From JACPNO01 sp963825405 (GTDB lineage Bacteria > Acidobacteriota > Terriglobia > Bryobacterales > Bryobacteraceae): 64,000 nt of DNA. Numbering within the stretch: the first letter of the stretch is position 1; every line of letters starts with the position of its first letter. Below the pieces are notes generated by a model. It saw only the letters and a list, made by a program, of their open reading frames with translations. It made no database searches and was not told the origin of the DNA. The translations under genes and the position numbers were made by a program. Shown here piece by piece: positions 17,770 through 27,438 of the stretch. The stretch is from contig CAWGTB010000005.1 of assembly GCA_963825405.1 (NCBI GenBank), positions 248,001 through 312,000 on the forward strand. The letters run 5' to 3'.

Positions 17770-17932
17770 TCACGGCATTTCGCCGGTGAAGTAAGCCAGC
17801 ATCTCGTCCGGCAGCGGCTCGAAAAACTCCGGGCCCTCAGTGAATTTACCCTTATCCAGCCCAATGGGCCGCGGTTGTTCGCGTTTGGTTGCCAGAGGCT
17901 GAATCTCCCGTTGTGCCACAATAAATTTTACC
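17770..17932 (-). pseudogene. C-terminal remnant of a Phd/YefM-type antitoxin
   Basis: The minus strand encodes about 53 residues ending RPIGLDKGKFTEGPEFFEPL then PDEMLAYFTGEMP. This is the recognisable toxin-binding tail of Phd-family antitoxins (typically R-P-x-G-L-x-K-G-x-F, then PLP-[DE]-[DE]). The preceding KFIVAQREIQPLA resembles the end of the DNA-binding part. No start codon or N-terminal domain is present, because the alaS 5' end occupies that place on the other strand. No PIN/VapC toxin gene follows. A decayed toxin-antitoxin locus. Confidence 0.55.
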
Positions 17933-17953
17933 CCTGTTTTCGAAGGACCCCCT

Positions 17954-20597
17954 GTGACTGGCAACGAAACACGGCAACGCTTTCTCGACTTTTTCTCTGC
18001 CCGCGGGCATCGCGTGGTTCCCAGCTCGTCGCTGGTTCCGGCTAACGACCCAACGCTGCTGTTCGCCAACGCGGGCATGAACCAGTTCAAAGACATTTTC
18101 CTCGGCCAGGAAAAGCGTGCCTACAATCGGGCTGTCACCGCGCAGAAATGCGTGCGCGCCGGCGGGAAACATAACGATCTTGAAAACGTTGGCTACACGC
18201 GCCGCCACCATACGTTTTTCGAAATGCTAGGGAATTTTTCCTTCGGCGATTACTTCAAAGCAGAGGCCATCGAGTTCGCCTGGGATCTAATCACCAAAGA
18301 TTACGGCCTGCCCAAGGACCGGCTGTACATCACGGTTTTCCGCGAGGATGACGAAGCCGAGCGGCTGTGGCAATCTGTTGCGGGCGTGCCCAAGGACCGC
18401 ATTTTCCGCCTCGATGAAGCCGACAATTTCTGGCAGATGGGCGAGACCGGGCCGTGCGGGCCGTGTTCGGAAATCCACTACGATCTTGGCCCCGAAGCTG
18501 CCGAGCCGGGACGCGAGCACGAAAAGTTTCCCAGCGACGGCGGCGGGCGCTTTGTCGAGATTTGGAACCTGGTATTCATGCAGTTCAACAAAGACGCGAC
18601 GGGCGCGATGACGCCTTTGCCGCGTCCTTCGATCGACACCGGACTGGGCTTGGAGCGCGTGGCGGCGGTTCTGCAAGGCAAGCTGTCTAATTACGACACG
18701 GACTTGCTGCTGCCGGTGATTCATCGCGCTGCGGAACTTTTTGGCGGACAGGCTTATGGCGCGGATCCTAAAATCGACACCGCGCTGCGCATCAATGCCG
18801 ACCACGCGCGCGCCACCACATTTCTGATTCACGACGGCGTGCTGCCTTCGAACGAGGGGCGCGGCTACGTGCTGCGCAAGATCATGCGGCGTGCGATGCG
18901 CAACGCGCGCATTGTTGGAATGGATCGGCCGTATCTTTATGAGCTCACTGGATTCGTGGCCGAGCTGATGCGGCCCGGCTATCCCGAGCTGATGGAAACC
19001 GTGCAGCGCGTGGCTCGCGTGGTGAAGGACGAAGAGCATCGCTACGCGACGACGTTTCTGGTCGCGGAGAAAATGTTCGTCGACGAATTGAAATCGCTGA
19101 CGGACTCCGTCGTGCCTGGACCCATCGCCTTCAAGCTCTACGACACTTACGGACTGGCGCTTGACGAGCAGGAAGATCTCGCACGCGAACGCGGTCTATC
19201 GATCGATCGTGAGGGCTTCGAGCGCGAGATGAATGAGCAGCGTCGCCGCGCCCGGGCCAGTTGGAAGGGCGCGGACAAGAGCACGGTGGCGCCCGCGTAT
19301 CAGGAATTACTTGAACGCGGCCGCACGCGTTTCGTCGGCTACGAGCATCTGGAAACCAACGCGCACGTGATCGGTTTGCTGGTCGATCAGAAATTGGTGG
19401 AGAGCATCGAGCCGGGCACCCACGCTGAGCTGGTGCTTAACGAAACGCCTTTCTACGCGGAAGCCGGCGGCCAGGTGGGCGATCAGGGCGGCCTGTTTTC
19501 CCAAACCAGCGAGAGGCTGGCCGATGTCGAATCTGCTTATGCGGCGGTTCCAGGCTTGACGGTGCATCGCATCACGGCACTCGGCACCATCAACGTCGGC
19601 GACGAAATCTGGGCGCGCGTGAATAGTACTCCGCGGCGAGCGACCATGCGCAATCACACGGCCACGCACCTGTTGCACGCGGCGCTGCGAAAGGTGCTAG
19701 GACCGCATGTAAAGCAGGCTGGCAGCGTGGTCGACCCCAGCCGGCTGCGTTTCGATTTCACGCATTACACGGCGCTCGATCAGGCGGAGATCGAGGAAGT
19801 CGAGCGGCTGATGAATCGCGAGATTCTGGAAAATATTCCGGTTGAGACAGAGATTATGCCGATCGATGCCGCCATTTCGACCGGCGCGATGGCGCTGTTC
19901 GGCGAAAAATATGGCGACCGCGTGCGCGTGGTTTCCATGCCGGGATTCAGCAAAGAGCTGTGCGGCGGAACGCACGTCACCCGCACCGGCGATATCGGCG
20001 TTTCCAAGATCGTTTACGAAGGCAGCATTTCAGCAGGCGTGCGGCGCATCGAAGCGATCACTGGCGAAGGCGCTGTGCAGCAATACCAGCAGTCCACCGG
20101 AGCGCTGCAGCGCATGGCGCAGATGATGCGGGTCGCTGAGCCAGAACTGGTCGAGCACGTGGAGAAGACGCTGGCGCGCGAACGCGCGCTGGAGAAAGCA
20201 AGTCGAGCAGTTGAAGAACCGGTTGGCGCAATCGGCGGCGGGAGAGCTGGAACAGCAGGCGCGCACGGTGAAAAACGTGCGTGTGCTGGCTGCGCAGAGT
20301 GGACGGCATGGACCGGCCGCAACTGCGCGCGCTGGCCGATTCGCTGCGCAACAAGTGGAAGATCGGCGGTGGTGGTTCTGGCGTCAGCGGAGGATTCGAG
20401 CGTATCGATTGTTTCCGCGGTCACTAAAGATCTCACCGGGAAAGTGCACGCCGGGCAGCTTGTGGGCGCGGTCGCCAAAGCGGTGGGCGGCAAGGGCGGC
20501 GGGCGGCCGGACATGGCGGAAGGCGGCGGCAAAGATCCGGCTGCGCTGCGCGCAGGCGCTGGAACAAATCTACGCGGAGATCGAAAGCAAGCTGTGA
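17954..20597 (+). CDS. alaS: Alanyl-tRNA synthetase, four frameshifts near the 3' end
   Basis: About 880 residues. The catalytic domain opens TRQRFLDFFSARGHRVVPSS and includes FANAGMNQFKDIFLG and MGETGPCGPCSEIHYD. The editing domain has the zinc motifs RNHTATHLLHAALR and ELCGGTHVTRTGDIG. It charges tRNA-Ala and clears Ser/Gly mischarging. The C-Ala domain is split by extra bases near 20196, 20298, 20362 and 20554. Deleting them gives a continuous tail through VEQLKNRLAQSAAGELEQQA to ALEQIYAEIESKL. Essentiality makes sequence errors the likeliest cause. The start is GTG at 17954 with GAAGGA upstream. The stop overlaps the next start (GTGA). Confidence 0.93.
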
Positions 20598-21580
20598 GCG
20601 CCTACGACGCCCTGGTGGTCGGCGCGGGACCGACGGGACTGGCCTGCGGCATTGAGTTGCAGCAGCGCGGACTCAAGACGGTCCTGATCGAAAAAGGCTG
20701 CGTGGTCAATTCGATCTACAACTATCCCACCAACCTGGTATTTCTTCACGACGCCGGAGCTGCTGGAAATCGGCAACATCCCGATGACCAGCCTCAACGA
20801 GAAGCCCAATCGCACGAGGCGCTGAAATATTATCGCCGCGTGGCCGATCATTACCATCTGGATATCCACCAGTACGAGCGCGTGGACGCGGTAGATGGCG
20901 GTAGAAGGCGCGTTTCAGGTGGCGACTACCGATCGCCTGGGCTGCGCAACGGGTGTACACGGCGCGCAACGTTATCCTCGCCACCGGGTATTACGATGTG
21001 CCCAATTTGTTGAATGTTCCTGGCGAAGATCTGCCCAAGGTTCTGCATTATTACAAAGAGGCGCATCCTTACTACGGACAGGATGTAGCGGTGATCGGCG
21101 CGAAGAATTCAGCGGCCATTGCGGCGCTCGAACTGCACTGGACTGGCGCGCGCGTGACGCTGATTCATCGCGGCGGCGGGCATCTCCCAAAATGTGAAGT
21201 ATTGGATTCTGCCTAATATTGAAAACCGTATTAAGAATGGCGAGATTACAGCGTACTTTCATTCCCAGCTTGTCGAGATTCTGCCGGAGTCGATTCGACT
21301 AGCCACGCCGCAAGGTGAAGTCGTGTTAAGAAACGATTTCGTCTTTGCACTTACCGGCTATAGTCCCGACCTCAAGTTCTTGAATTGCTTGGGCATCACG
21401 CTGGAGGCCGCGACTGGCCGGCCGCGCACGGATCCTGCCACCTTAGAGAGTGAACGCGCGGGCGTTTACCTTGCAGGCGTGATCGTGGCCGGCATGCACA
21501 CCAGTGAGATCTTCATTGAAAATGGCCGTTTTCATGGCAAGTTGATCGCGGAATCCATCGCCTCCCGCAAACTCATCTGA
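20594..21580 (+). CDS. YpdA-like FAD/NAD(P) thioredoxin-reductase-fold protein, frameshifted
   Basis: About 328 residues over several frames. The first Rossmann motif DALVVGAGPTGLACGIELQQ, the NAD(P)-binding region DVAVIGAKNSAAIAALELHW, and NVILATGYYDVPNLLNVPGE match the YpdA family of bacillithiol disulfide reductases. The C-terminus has FVFALTGYSPDLKFLNCLGI and AGVIVAGMHTSEIFIENGR. Extra bases near 20745, 20896, 20944 and 21185 and one missing base near 20810 break the frame. The CxxC pair of true thioredoxin reductases is absent, as in YpdA. The substrate (bacillithiol disulfide) is inferred from the family only. Its GTG overlaps the alaS stop, so the two are coupled. Confidence 0.8.
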
Positions 21581-21690
21581 AACATCGGAGCGCTTCGTAT
21601 CACTACTTAGTAGGTGTATGTTTCTACGCACGAGAAGAATGATTGAAACTATCACCATTTATCGCGTATCTAAGTAAGTGAGGTTTTCCT

Positions 21691-21966
21691 ATGTTAGAGC
21701 AGTTGTGGTCCTATCTTGTCTCGCTGTTTAACGCTCTGTTCGGGTGTTCTCATCAACACACGACGTTTCCGTTGACACCGGCGCGTAAAGTTGCCACAGC
21801 TTCCTCCGGGCCTTCCACGCGGCTGGGCACGTATGTAGTGTGTCTGGATTGCGGGCAGGAGTTCCGCTACAACTGGAAAGAAATGCGCATGGGAGAGCCG
21901 GTCACCGTTCGCTCCACAACCGGCGCCGCAACCACCACCGAGACATTCTCGCCTGCGAGGCGGTAA
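21691..21966 (+). CDS. Small zinc-ribbon-like hypothetical protein
   Basis: The 91-residue protein has a short hydrophobic amphipathic N-terminus with FGCSHQHTTFPLTP and later VVCLDCGQEFRYNWKEM. The C-x-H-x-H and CxxC pairs could bind zinc. Similar small proteins occur in acidobacteria, but I know no function. A GAGG before the ATG supports the start. It stands between the YpdA-like and acyl-CoA synthetase genes, 34 bases ahead of the latter. Confidence 0.6.
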   Translation: MLEQLWSYLVSLFNALFGCSHQHTTFPLTPARKVATASSGPSTRLGTYVVCLDCGQEFRYNWKEMRMGEPVTVRSTTGAATTTETFSPARR

Positions 21967-21999
21967 CAGATTCTCGTCATCCCGATTTATTCTTGAAGG

Positions 22000-23400
22000 A
22001 TGCTCCTCGCCGAGTTGTTCGACCGCTCGCTCATTGAGCGCTGCGATACGCCCGCCTTGGAATTTCGCGGCCGGGCGTGGACTTTCGGCGAGATCGAGCA
22101 AGCCAGCAATCGCCTGGCGAATGTGCTTGCGGAGCGCGGCTTGCGCGCCGGCGATCGCCTCTGCGTTTACCTGGCAAATTCGCCTGAGCTGATTTTTCTT
22201 TACCTGGCGTGCGTCAAGCTCGGCGTAATTTTCGTTCCGATCAATATTCTGTACCGCGATCGGGAAATCGCGCATATTCTCGAGGACGCCGAGCCGAAAG
22301 CTATCGTGGCAGACCTGCCGGGCGCTTGGACGGTGGTTGAACTGATTGCGGCAGGCGCCAAAGTGTCGGCTATACGACCGCAACTTTCGTGCGACGCCGC
22401 AACTCCCGCCGCCATCGTTTATACATCCGGGACCACCGGTGTTTCGAAAGGCGCGGTTCTCTCACACGGGAATTTCGCCGCCAACGCCGCAAGCCTGCTG
22501 GCGTACTGGAAGATCAACAGGTCCGACAGGCTGCTGCTGCCGCTGCCCCTTTTTCACGTGCATGGTTTGGGTAATGGCATCCATTGCTGGCTTGCCAGCG
22601 GCTGCCGGATGCGACTCCTCGAACGCTTTGATCACCGCACGGCTGCCGCTGAAATGCTGGAATTTCAACCCACGCTGTTTTTTGGCGTGCCCACGATTTA
22701 CGTTCGCCTGCTGGATGTAGCGCGGGATAACGCGCGCGCGATCGGCACGGCAATCCGTCTTTTTGTTTCCGGGTCGGCACCCCTCGCTCCGCAGGTGCTC
22801 GAAGAATTCCGCGCGCTGTTCGGCCACACCATTCTCGAACGCTACGGGATGACGGAAACTTTGATGATCACCAGCAATCCGTACGAGGGGGAACGGCGTG
22901 CGGGAACAGTGGGCCTACCGCTGCCCGGCGTGTCGTTACGCCTGACGGATGGAGAACTCTACGTGTGCGGTCCCAATGTCTTCGCCGGTTATTGGAAGCG
23001 CGAGGAGGCCACGCGCGACGCTTTCGTCGACGGATATTTTCGGACCGGCGATCTGGCGACTTGCTCGGATGACGGCTATTACACGCTTGTTGGCCGTAAG
23101 AGCGATCTCATTGTGAGCGGCGGCTTCAACATCTATCCGAGGGAGATTGAAGAATTTCTGGCTGAGCAGCCGGAGGTGGCGGAAGCCGCGGTGGTGGGCG
23201 TGCCGGATCGCTTGCGCGGCGAGGTTCCGCTAGCGTATGTCGTGGCTGGGGGAGCACTCGATCCCGCCGCACTGGAGCAAAAGTGCCGCGCAGCACTGGC
23301 GTCGTTCAAAGTACCGCGCGCGTTCATCGTGGTGGACAAACTGCCGCGCAACGCCATGGGGAAAATCCAGAAACATTTGCTGCCGACGCCGCAGGGTTAG
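22000..23400 (+). CDS. AMP-dependent acyl-CoA synthetase/ligase (MatB-like)
   Basis: The 466-residue protein has all ANL-superfamily motifs: the P-loop IVYTSGTTGVSKGAVLSHGN, LPLFHVHGLGNGIHC, the ERYGMTETLM adenine-binding motif, YFRTGDLATCSDDGYYTLVG, the hinge GRKSDLIVSGGFNIYPREIE, and the catalytic lysine in LPRNAMGKIQKHLL. It activates a carboxylic acid through an acyl-AMP to an acyl-CoA. Short length and LFHVHGLGNG resemble malonyl-CoA synthetases, but substrate is not certain. Its stop overlaps the convergent MaoC gene by four bases. Confidence 0.88.
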   Translation: MLLAELFDRSLIERCDTPALEFRGRAWTFGEIEQASNRLANVLAERGLRAGDRLCVYLANSPELIFLYLACVKLGVIFVPINILYRDREIAHILEDAEPKAIVADLPGAWTVVELIAAGAKVSAIRPQLSCDAATPAAIVYTSGTTGVSKGAVLSHGNFAANAASLLAYWKINRSDRLLLPLPLFHVHGLGNGIHCWLASGCRMRLLERFDHRTAAAEMLEFQPTLFFGVPTIYVRLLDVARDNARAIGTAIRLFVSGSAPLAPQVLEEFRALFGHTILERYGMTETLMITSNPYEGERRAGTVGLPLPGVSLRLTDGELYVCGPNVFAGYWKREEATRDAFVDGYFRTGDLATCSDDGYYTLVGRKSDLIVSGGFNIYPREIEEFLAEQPEVAEAAVVGVPDRLRGEVPLAYVVAGGALDPAALEQKCRAALASFKVPRAFIVVDKLPRNAMGKIQKHLLPTPQG

Positions 23401-23859
23401 CGGTAGTAGCGCACCAGCCACTCGACGGCGAGCGCGGGTTTGGCCGATCCTTCCATTTCCACGACGACATTCCAGACCAGATGCACGCCGCCCTCGATCT
23501 CTTCAACCGCTCCCAGTGTGATGTGCGCGCGTACGCGCGAATCCACCAGCACAGGCGCAGGGAAACGCAGGCGATTCACGCCATAGTTGACGCGCAGCTT
23601 GAAGCCGCGCACTTGAATGGCCTGCGCCGAAAGGCGGCTCACCAGGGTCAGCGTCAGGAACCCGTGTGCGACAGTGCGGCCGTAGGGCGATTCGGTTTTT
23701 GCGCGCGCCGGGTCGACGTGAATCCACTGCTGGTCGCCGCTGACGGCGGCGAAAGCGTCGATCATTTTCTGGTCGATGGTGAGCCATTCGCTCACGCCGA
23801 TTTCCTGGCCGAGTCAGTGCGCGCAGTTCGTCAATATTTTCAAATATTCGCGTGGGCAT
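23397..23859 (-). CDS. MaoC-like (R)-enoyl-CoA hydratase, frameshifted
   Basis: About 153 residues. The N-terminus MPTRIFENIDELRAL and the main part EWLTIDQKMIDAFAAVSGDQ are in different frames; deleting one base near 23814 restores LLGQEIGVSEWL. The hotdog-fold MaoC signature, with the catalytic Asp/His, is SGDQQWIHVDPARAKTESPY followed by TVAHGFLTLTLVS. It hydrates trans-2-enoyl-CoA. It is the last gene of a minus-strand operon after a histidine phosphatase and an APH-type kinase. Confidence 0.85.
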
Positions 23860-23865
23860 AAATCG

Positions 23866-24584
23866 CTAACGAAACGTTCGCAACGCTGGGTCCGCCAGAT
23901 GCGGAGTGCCGTTAAAACCGAATAGCATTAAATCGTTGGGCCGCACGCGCAAAGTGGAGAATGCAGCGTTATAAGTGACGCCGGCGAGACGCATCACGTG
24001 CCTGCCGCTTAGGCCCAGCACCTTGCCGACCGCGATCGCCATGGGGGTGGCGGAGGTGAACACGGCCACTGCGTCGCCAGAGCTGTGCGCGGCCAGTGTC
24101 TCGACGCAGCCGCCCACGCGCTCTTGAAACGCCGCCCAGGATTCACCGTCGAAGGCGTAGCGACCTTCCACCCAGGCGCGCACCACGGCCGTATCCGCCG
24201 GCGTCCAGGAGCGATGAACAGCGGCATCGCCGATCACGCATCTGCCGCGACAGCTCTTCGTAATGCAGCTTGAATTCCGGATCATCGGCCGATAACTGCG
24301 GCGCGATGGCCGCGAACACTGCGTCCAGATCGAACTCGTTCCAGCGCGAATCGTTGGTGATGGCGGGCTGCGGCTAGTCCTGCGCGCTCCAACGCCGCGC
24401 GAACTTCACCCGCCGTTTCCTGCTGCCGCGTCAACGCGCCGGAGTAGATGGCGGCAAACTTGATTTTTTGCGCCGCCAGATATTCGCCCAGCAGCCGCGC
24501 CTGCGTGTGGCCCAGATCGGAAAGCGTGTCGTAGTTGTGGCGTAGGCCCGCCTGGCCGTGGCGAATCAGATAGACCGCGCTCAA
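23866..24584 (-). CDS. Histidine phosphatase family protein, frameshifted
   Basis: About 238 residues over three frames. The phosphoacceptor motif is YLIRHGQAGLRHNYDTLSD at the start. The second part has TNDSRWNEFDLDAVFAAI, and the third has AVVRAWVEGRYAFDGESWAA and AVFTSATPMAIAV, where canonical family members have a second catalytic His (here FTSAT). Extra bases near 24352 and 24236 break the frame. It removes phosphate from small molecules or proteins through a phospho-His; the missing second His should be checked after correcting the sequence. Its start overlaps the APH gene stop by four bases. Confidence 0.78.
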
Positions 24585-25640
24585 CGCTGGCGCTCCACCA
24601 GTTCGACGGCCGCCTGCATCAGCCCGCTTACGCGGCGATCGAACTCGCGAAAGCGTTGGTCGCGCGTCTGGCCACGCACGTAGCGAAAGTAAATTTGCTG
24701 CAAAATAACTCCCAGCTTGAAAATTCCGAGAACTTCATAGTACGGCAAGCCGGATAGATCACGTCCGGTCGCGCGCGCATAGCGATCGGCCAATTCAGCG
24801 CGCGTGAACCAGCCTGGGCCCGCCGTTACGGCATCCAGCGGACCGCCGCGTGTTTCCGGATCGCCCGCTTCACGCCAATAGCAGAGCGCGCAGCCGAGGT
24901 CTAGCAGCGGGTCGCCAACGGTGGTCATTTCCCAATCGAGCACGGCTTCGATGCGTCCGGGATCGCGCGCGTCCACCATGACGTTGTCGAGCTTGTAATC
25001 GTTGTGGACCAGTGTGGGCGCGCCGGATGCGGGCATGCGGGCCGCGAGCCAGCGCATTACGTTGTCCACGCCGGGGAGCTCTTCGGTTTTGGCATGCTGC
25101 CAGCGCTCGCTCCAGCCGCGGACTTGCCGCTCCAGAAATCCGACTGGCTTGCCGAGCGCGGTGAGGCCGTGCCGCTCAATATCGATCGTGTGCAGTTGCG
25201 CCAGGCAATCGACAAAGCCTGCGCTCGACACGCCGCGGAAATTCCGGGTCATCGGCATATTCTGGCGGGATTTCGCGCCGCAGCACGACGCCGTGCCGCC
25301 GCTCCATCAGGAAAAACGTTCCGCCGATTACGGCAGGATCTTCGCAGAGCAAAAACACGCGCGGCGCGGGCGGAAAGTACGGATGCACGGCCTTGAGCAC
25401 GGCGAATTCGCGCGCCATATCGTGCGCCTTGGGCGCCACCGGGCCGAGCGGCGCCCTGCGCAGCACATATTCATTTCCGCCGGCGCGCACCAGATACGTC
25501 AGATTGGAATGGCCGCCGGGAAATTGTTCAATGGCAATTCCCTGCTCCGCGCCTTCCAACTTGCCGCGCAGATAGCCGGCGAGCGCGCCGAGGTCGAGTT
25601 CCTCACCCGCGCGGACGGGAGCCACTTCGGGAAGCGCCAT
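24581..25640 (-). CDS. APH-type phosphotransferase (ACAD10-like), frameshifted
   Basis: About 353 residues. The first frame gives IEQFPGGHSNLTYLVRAGGN, YVLRRAPLGPVAPKAHDMAR and TFFLMERRHGVVL. After one extra T near 25240 the second frame gives the kinase loop LVHNDYKLDNVMVD and the metal site AVLDWEMTTVGDPLLDLGCA. This is the phosphotransferase family linked to acyl-CoA dehydrogenase 10, thought to phosphorylate 4-hydroxy acyl groups before elimination. It starts the APH/histidine phosphatase/MaoC operon, a coherent acyl-CoA set. Product and substrate are inferred from family context. Confidence 0.85.
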
Positions 25641-25673
25641 AGCGTCGAGGGTAACAAATCGCTACATTGAAGT

Positions 25674-26304
25674 TTGATCCCCGCTTACCCGGTTTACCTT
25701 TTTGACATTGATGGCACGTTAGTGGACTCGGCGCCCGACATTTGCGGCGCGGCCACCGAGGTGCTGCAAGCCAACGGGCTTCGCGCCGGTGCCATTCGAG
25801 ATTCTGCGCAGCTACATCGGCCTGCCCTTGCGCGACATGTTCGTGGACCTGCTGCCACAATCTCCCGCGGAACAAATTGACTTGTTGATCCAGCAATACA
25901 CGCCGGCGTTTCGCGGGCGCAAACATGGGCAGACACGGCTGTTTCCAGGCGTGCGCGAAGGGATTTCGCAGCTCGGCGGGCGCAAATCCACGGCCACCAC
26001 CAAGCAGACGGCGGGCACGCGCCTGGTGCTGGAACATTTTGGACTGATCGATTATTTCGATCACATCCAGGGCAGTGACGCTATGCGGTACAAGCCCGAG
26101 CCGGACGTGATTCTCGCGGCCCTCGCCGCACTGGGCGCGGTTCCAGGCGAGTGTTTGCTGGTGGGAGATTCAGCGGCGGATATGGAAGCCGGACGTCGTG
26201 CCGGCGTCCGCACGTGCGCGGTGAATTATGGCTACGGCGATCCCGCGGCGATGGCCCGCTGGACTCCGGACCATTGGGTTTCAGACTTGCGCGAGTTGCT
26301 GTAG
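25674..26304 (+). CDS. HAD-superfamily phosphatase (phosphoglycolate phosphatase-like), frameshifted
   Basis: About 209 residues in two frames. Motif I with the nucleophile is VYLFDIDGTLVDSAPDI. The second frame carries ILRSYIGLPLRDMFVDLLPQ, the motif III lysine region MRYKPEPDVILAAL, and motif IV LLVGDSAADMEAGRRAGV. One extra C near 25788 separates LRA from VPFEILRS. It removes phosphate from small phosphometabolites; 2-phosphoglycolate is the usual guess. Motif II Thr/Ser is probably in GRKSTATTKQTAG. The start is TTG at 25674; no ATG is near. It is divergent from the APH operon with a 33-base gap. Confidence 0.82.
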
Positions 26305-26392
26305 ACGCCCATTGCGTTCTCCGCGCGCCGGTGATACAACAAAGACCCCAACTTGGGGATTGAACCGTCTTCTCACGACAAGGAGCAACACC

Positions 26393-26869
26393 ATGCGCAA
26401 CAGATGTTTTTTCGTTTCCGGCACCTTCCTGGCAGCTACGTTGGCTTTCACCGCAGTTGCCTGGGGAGCTGACAGCAATGTCGGTACCTGGAAGGTCAAC
26501 GTGGCGAAATCCAAATACAGCCCTGGACCCGCTCCGAAAAGCCAAACTCTCACCATTGAAGCTAACGACGGCGGCATCAAGTACACGGCGCAGGGCGAGA
26601 ACGCCCAGGGTGCGCCTATCCATGTAGAATTCACCGCCAAGTACGACGGCATGGATAACCCGGTTACCGGTTCGCCGGAATTCACTTCCATAGCCTACAA
26701 ACGGATCGATGCCCACACCGTCGAATCCACCACCAAGAAAGACGGCACGGTCATGAGCACGAGTAGAGCGGTGATTTCCAAAGATGGAAAGACGCGCACT
26801 CTGACCACCAAGGGCAAAAACGCGGCGGGTAAAGACGTTCACAACGTGGTCGTCTTCGACCGGCAGTGA
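26393..26869 (+). CDS. Exported hypothetical protein
   Basis: The 158-residue protein has a clear signal peptide (hydrophobic run FFVSGTFLAATLAFTAVAWG, cleavage after WGA). The mature part has regular beta-rich repeats: GTWKVNVAKSKYSPGPAPKS, TLTIEANDGGIKYTA, and SRAVISKDGKTRTLTTKGKN. This pattern recurs in acidobacterial exported proteins of unknown function and suggests a lipocalin-like beta barrel. AAGGAG eight bases before the ATG supports the start at 26393. It is monocistronic. Confidence 0.7.
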   Translation: MRNRCFFVSGTFLAATLAFTAVAWGADSNVGTWKVNVAKSKYSPGPAPKSQTLTIEANDGGIKYTAQGENAQGAPIHVEFTAKYDGMDNPVTGSPEFTSIAYKRIDAHTVESTTKKDGTVMSTSRAVISKDGKTRTLTTKGKNAAGKDVHNVVVFDRQ

Positions 26870-26921
26870 TTCTTCTCCCGCGGAACTGCGAAAACCTACC
26901 TGCGGGAGTTGCTCTAGCGAT

Positions 26922-27413
26922 TCAATTCAATTCGCGAGGCCGATACAGAGTTTCCAATTTGACGGCATCCGCATCTCGGCCGGTTGCGCGCAGCAGGGCG
27001 GCATAGTCGCGCACGCCCGCAACCACATCGCGATGAATCGCGGGCAGCCCTGGACACAGGGCAAGCAGTGCCTTCTGCATGGCGAGCTCCGCCTCACGGT
27101 CGTTTTGCATGGCGTGCAAAATCTGGCCAAGTTCATAATAGTCGCGGCCTACAATCGGGTGACGTTCTCTGAAGAGTTCGACGTGAACCTCGAGTGCTTG
27201 CTTGCACAACGGCAGCGCATCGGCAGGGTTGCCGCGCTCTCTTGCAATCCGGGCTGAGGTGAGAAGCGCGGTTCCAAATTCCTCGCGCCTCACTCCCGTA
27301 GACACTTCGCCGACGCTGCGCGCGCGCCGTGCCAGAGACTCGGCTTCCACCAGCTCGCCTTTTTGTTCGGCGATCCTGGCCAGATAGGTCAGTGCATCGG
27401 CCGCCAGTGCCAA
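26922..27413 (-). pseudogene. C-terminal fragment of a TPR-repeat protein
   Basis: About 163 residues of tetratricopeptide repeats: ALTYLARIAEQKGELVEAES, REEFGTALLTSARIARERGN, ALPLCKQALEVHVELFRERH and ELGQILHAMQNDREAELAMQ. The sequence reads like the middle of a TPR array (SPNLALAADAL is an internal helix) and has no signal peptide, ATG or ribosome binding site; a TTG at 27413 is the only candidate start. The homology begins right after the arginase stop at 27439, so the N-terminal half of the gene appears deleted. Confidence 0.55.
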
Positions 27414-27438
27414 ATTTGGGCTTTTTGGGGGTGGTCTG

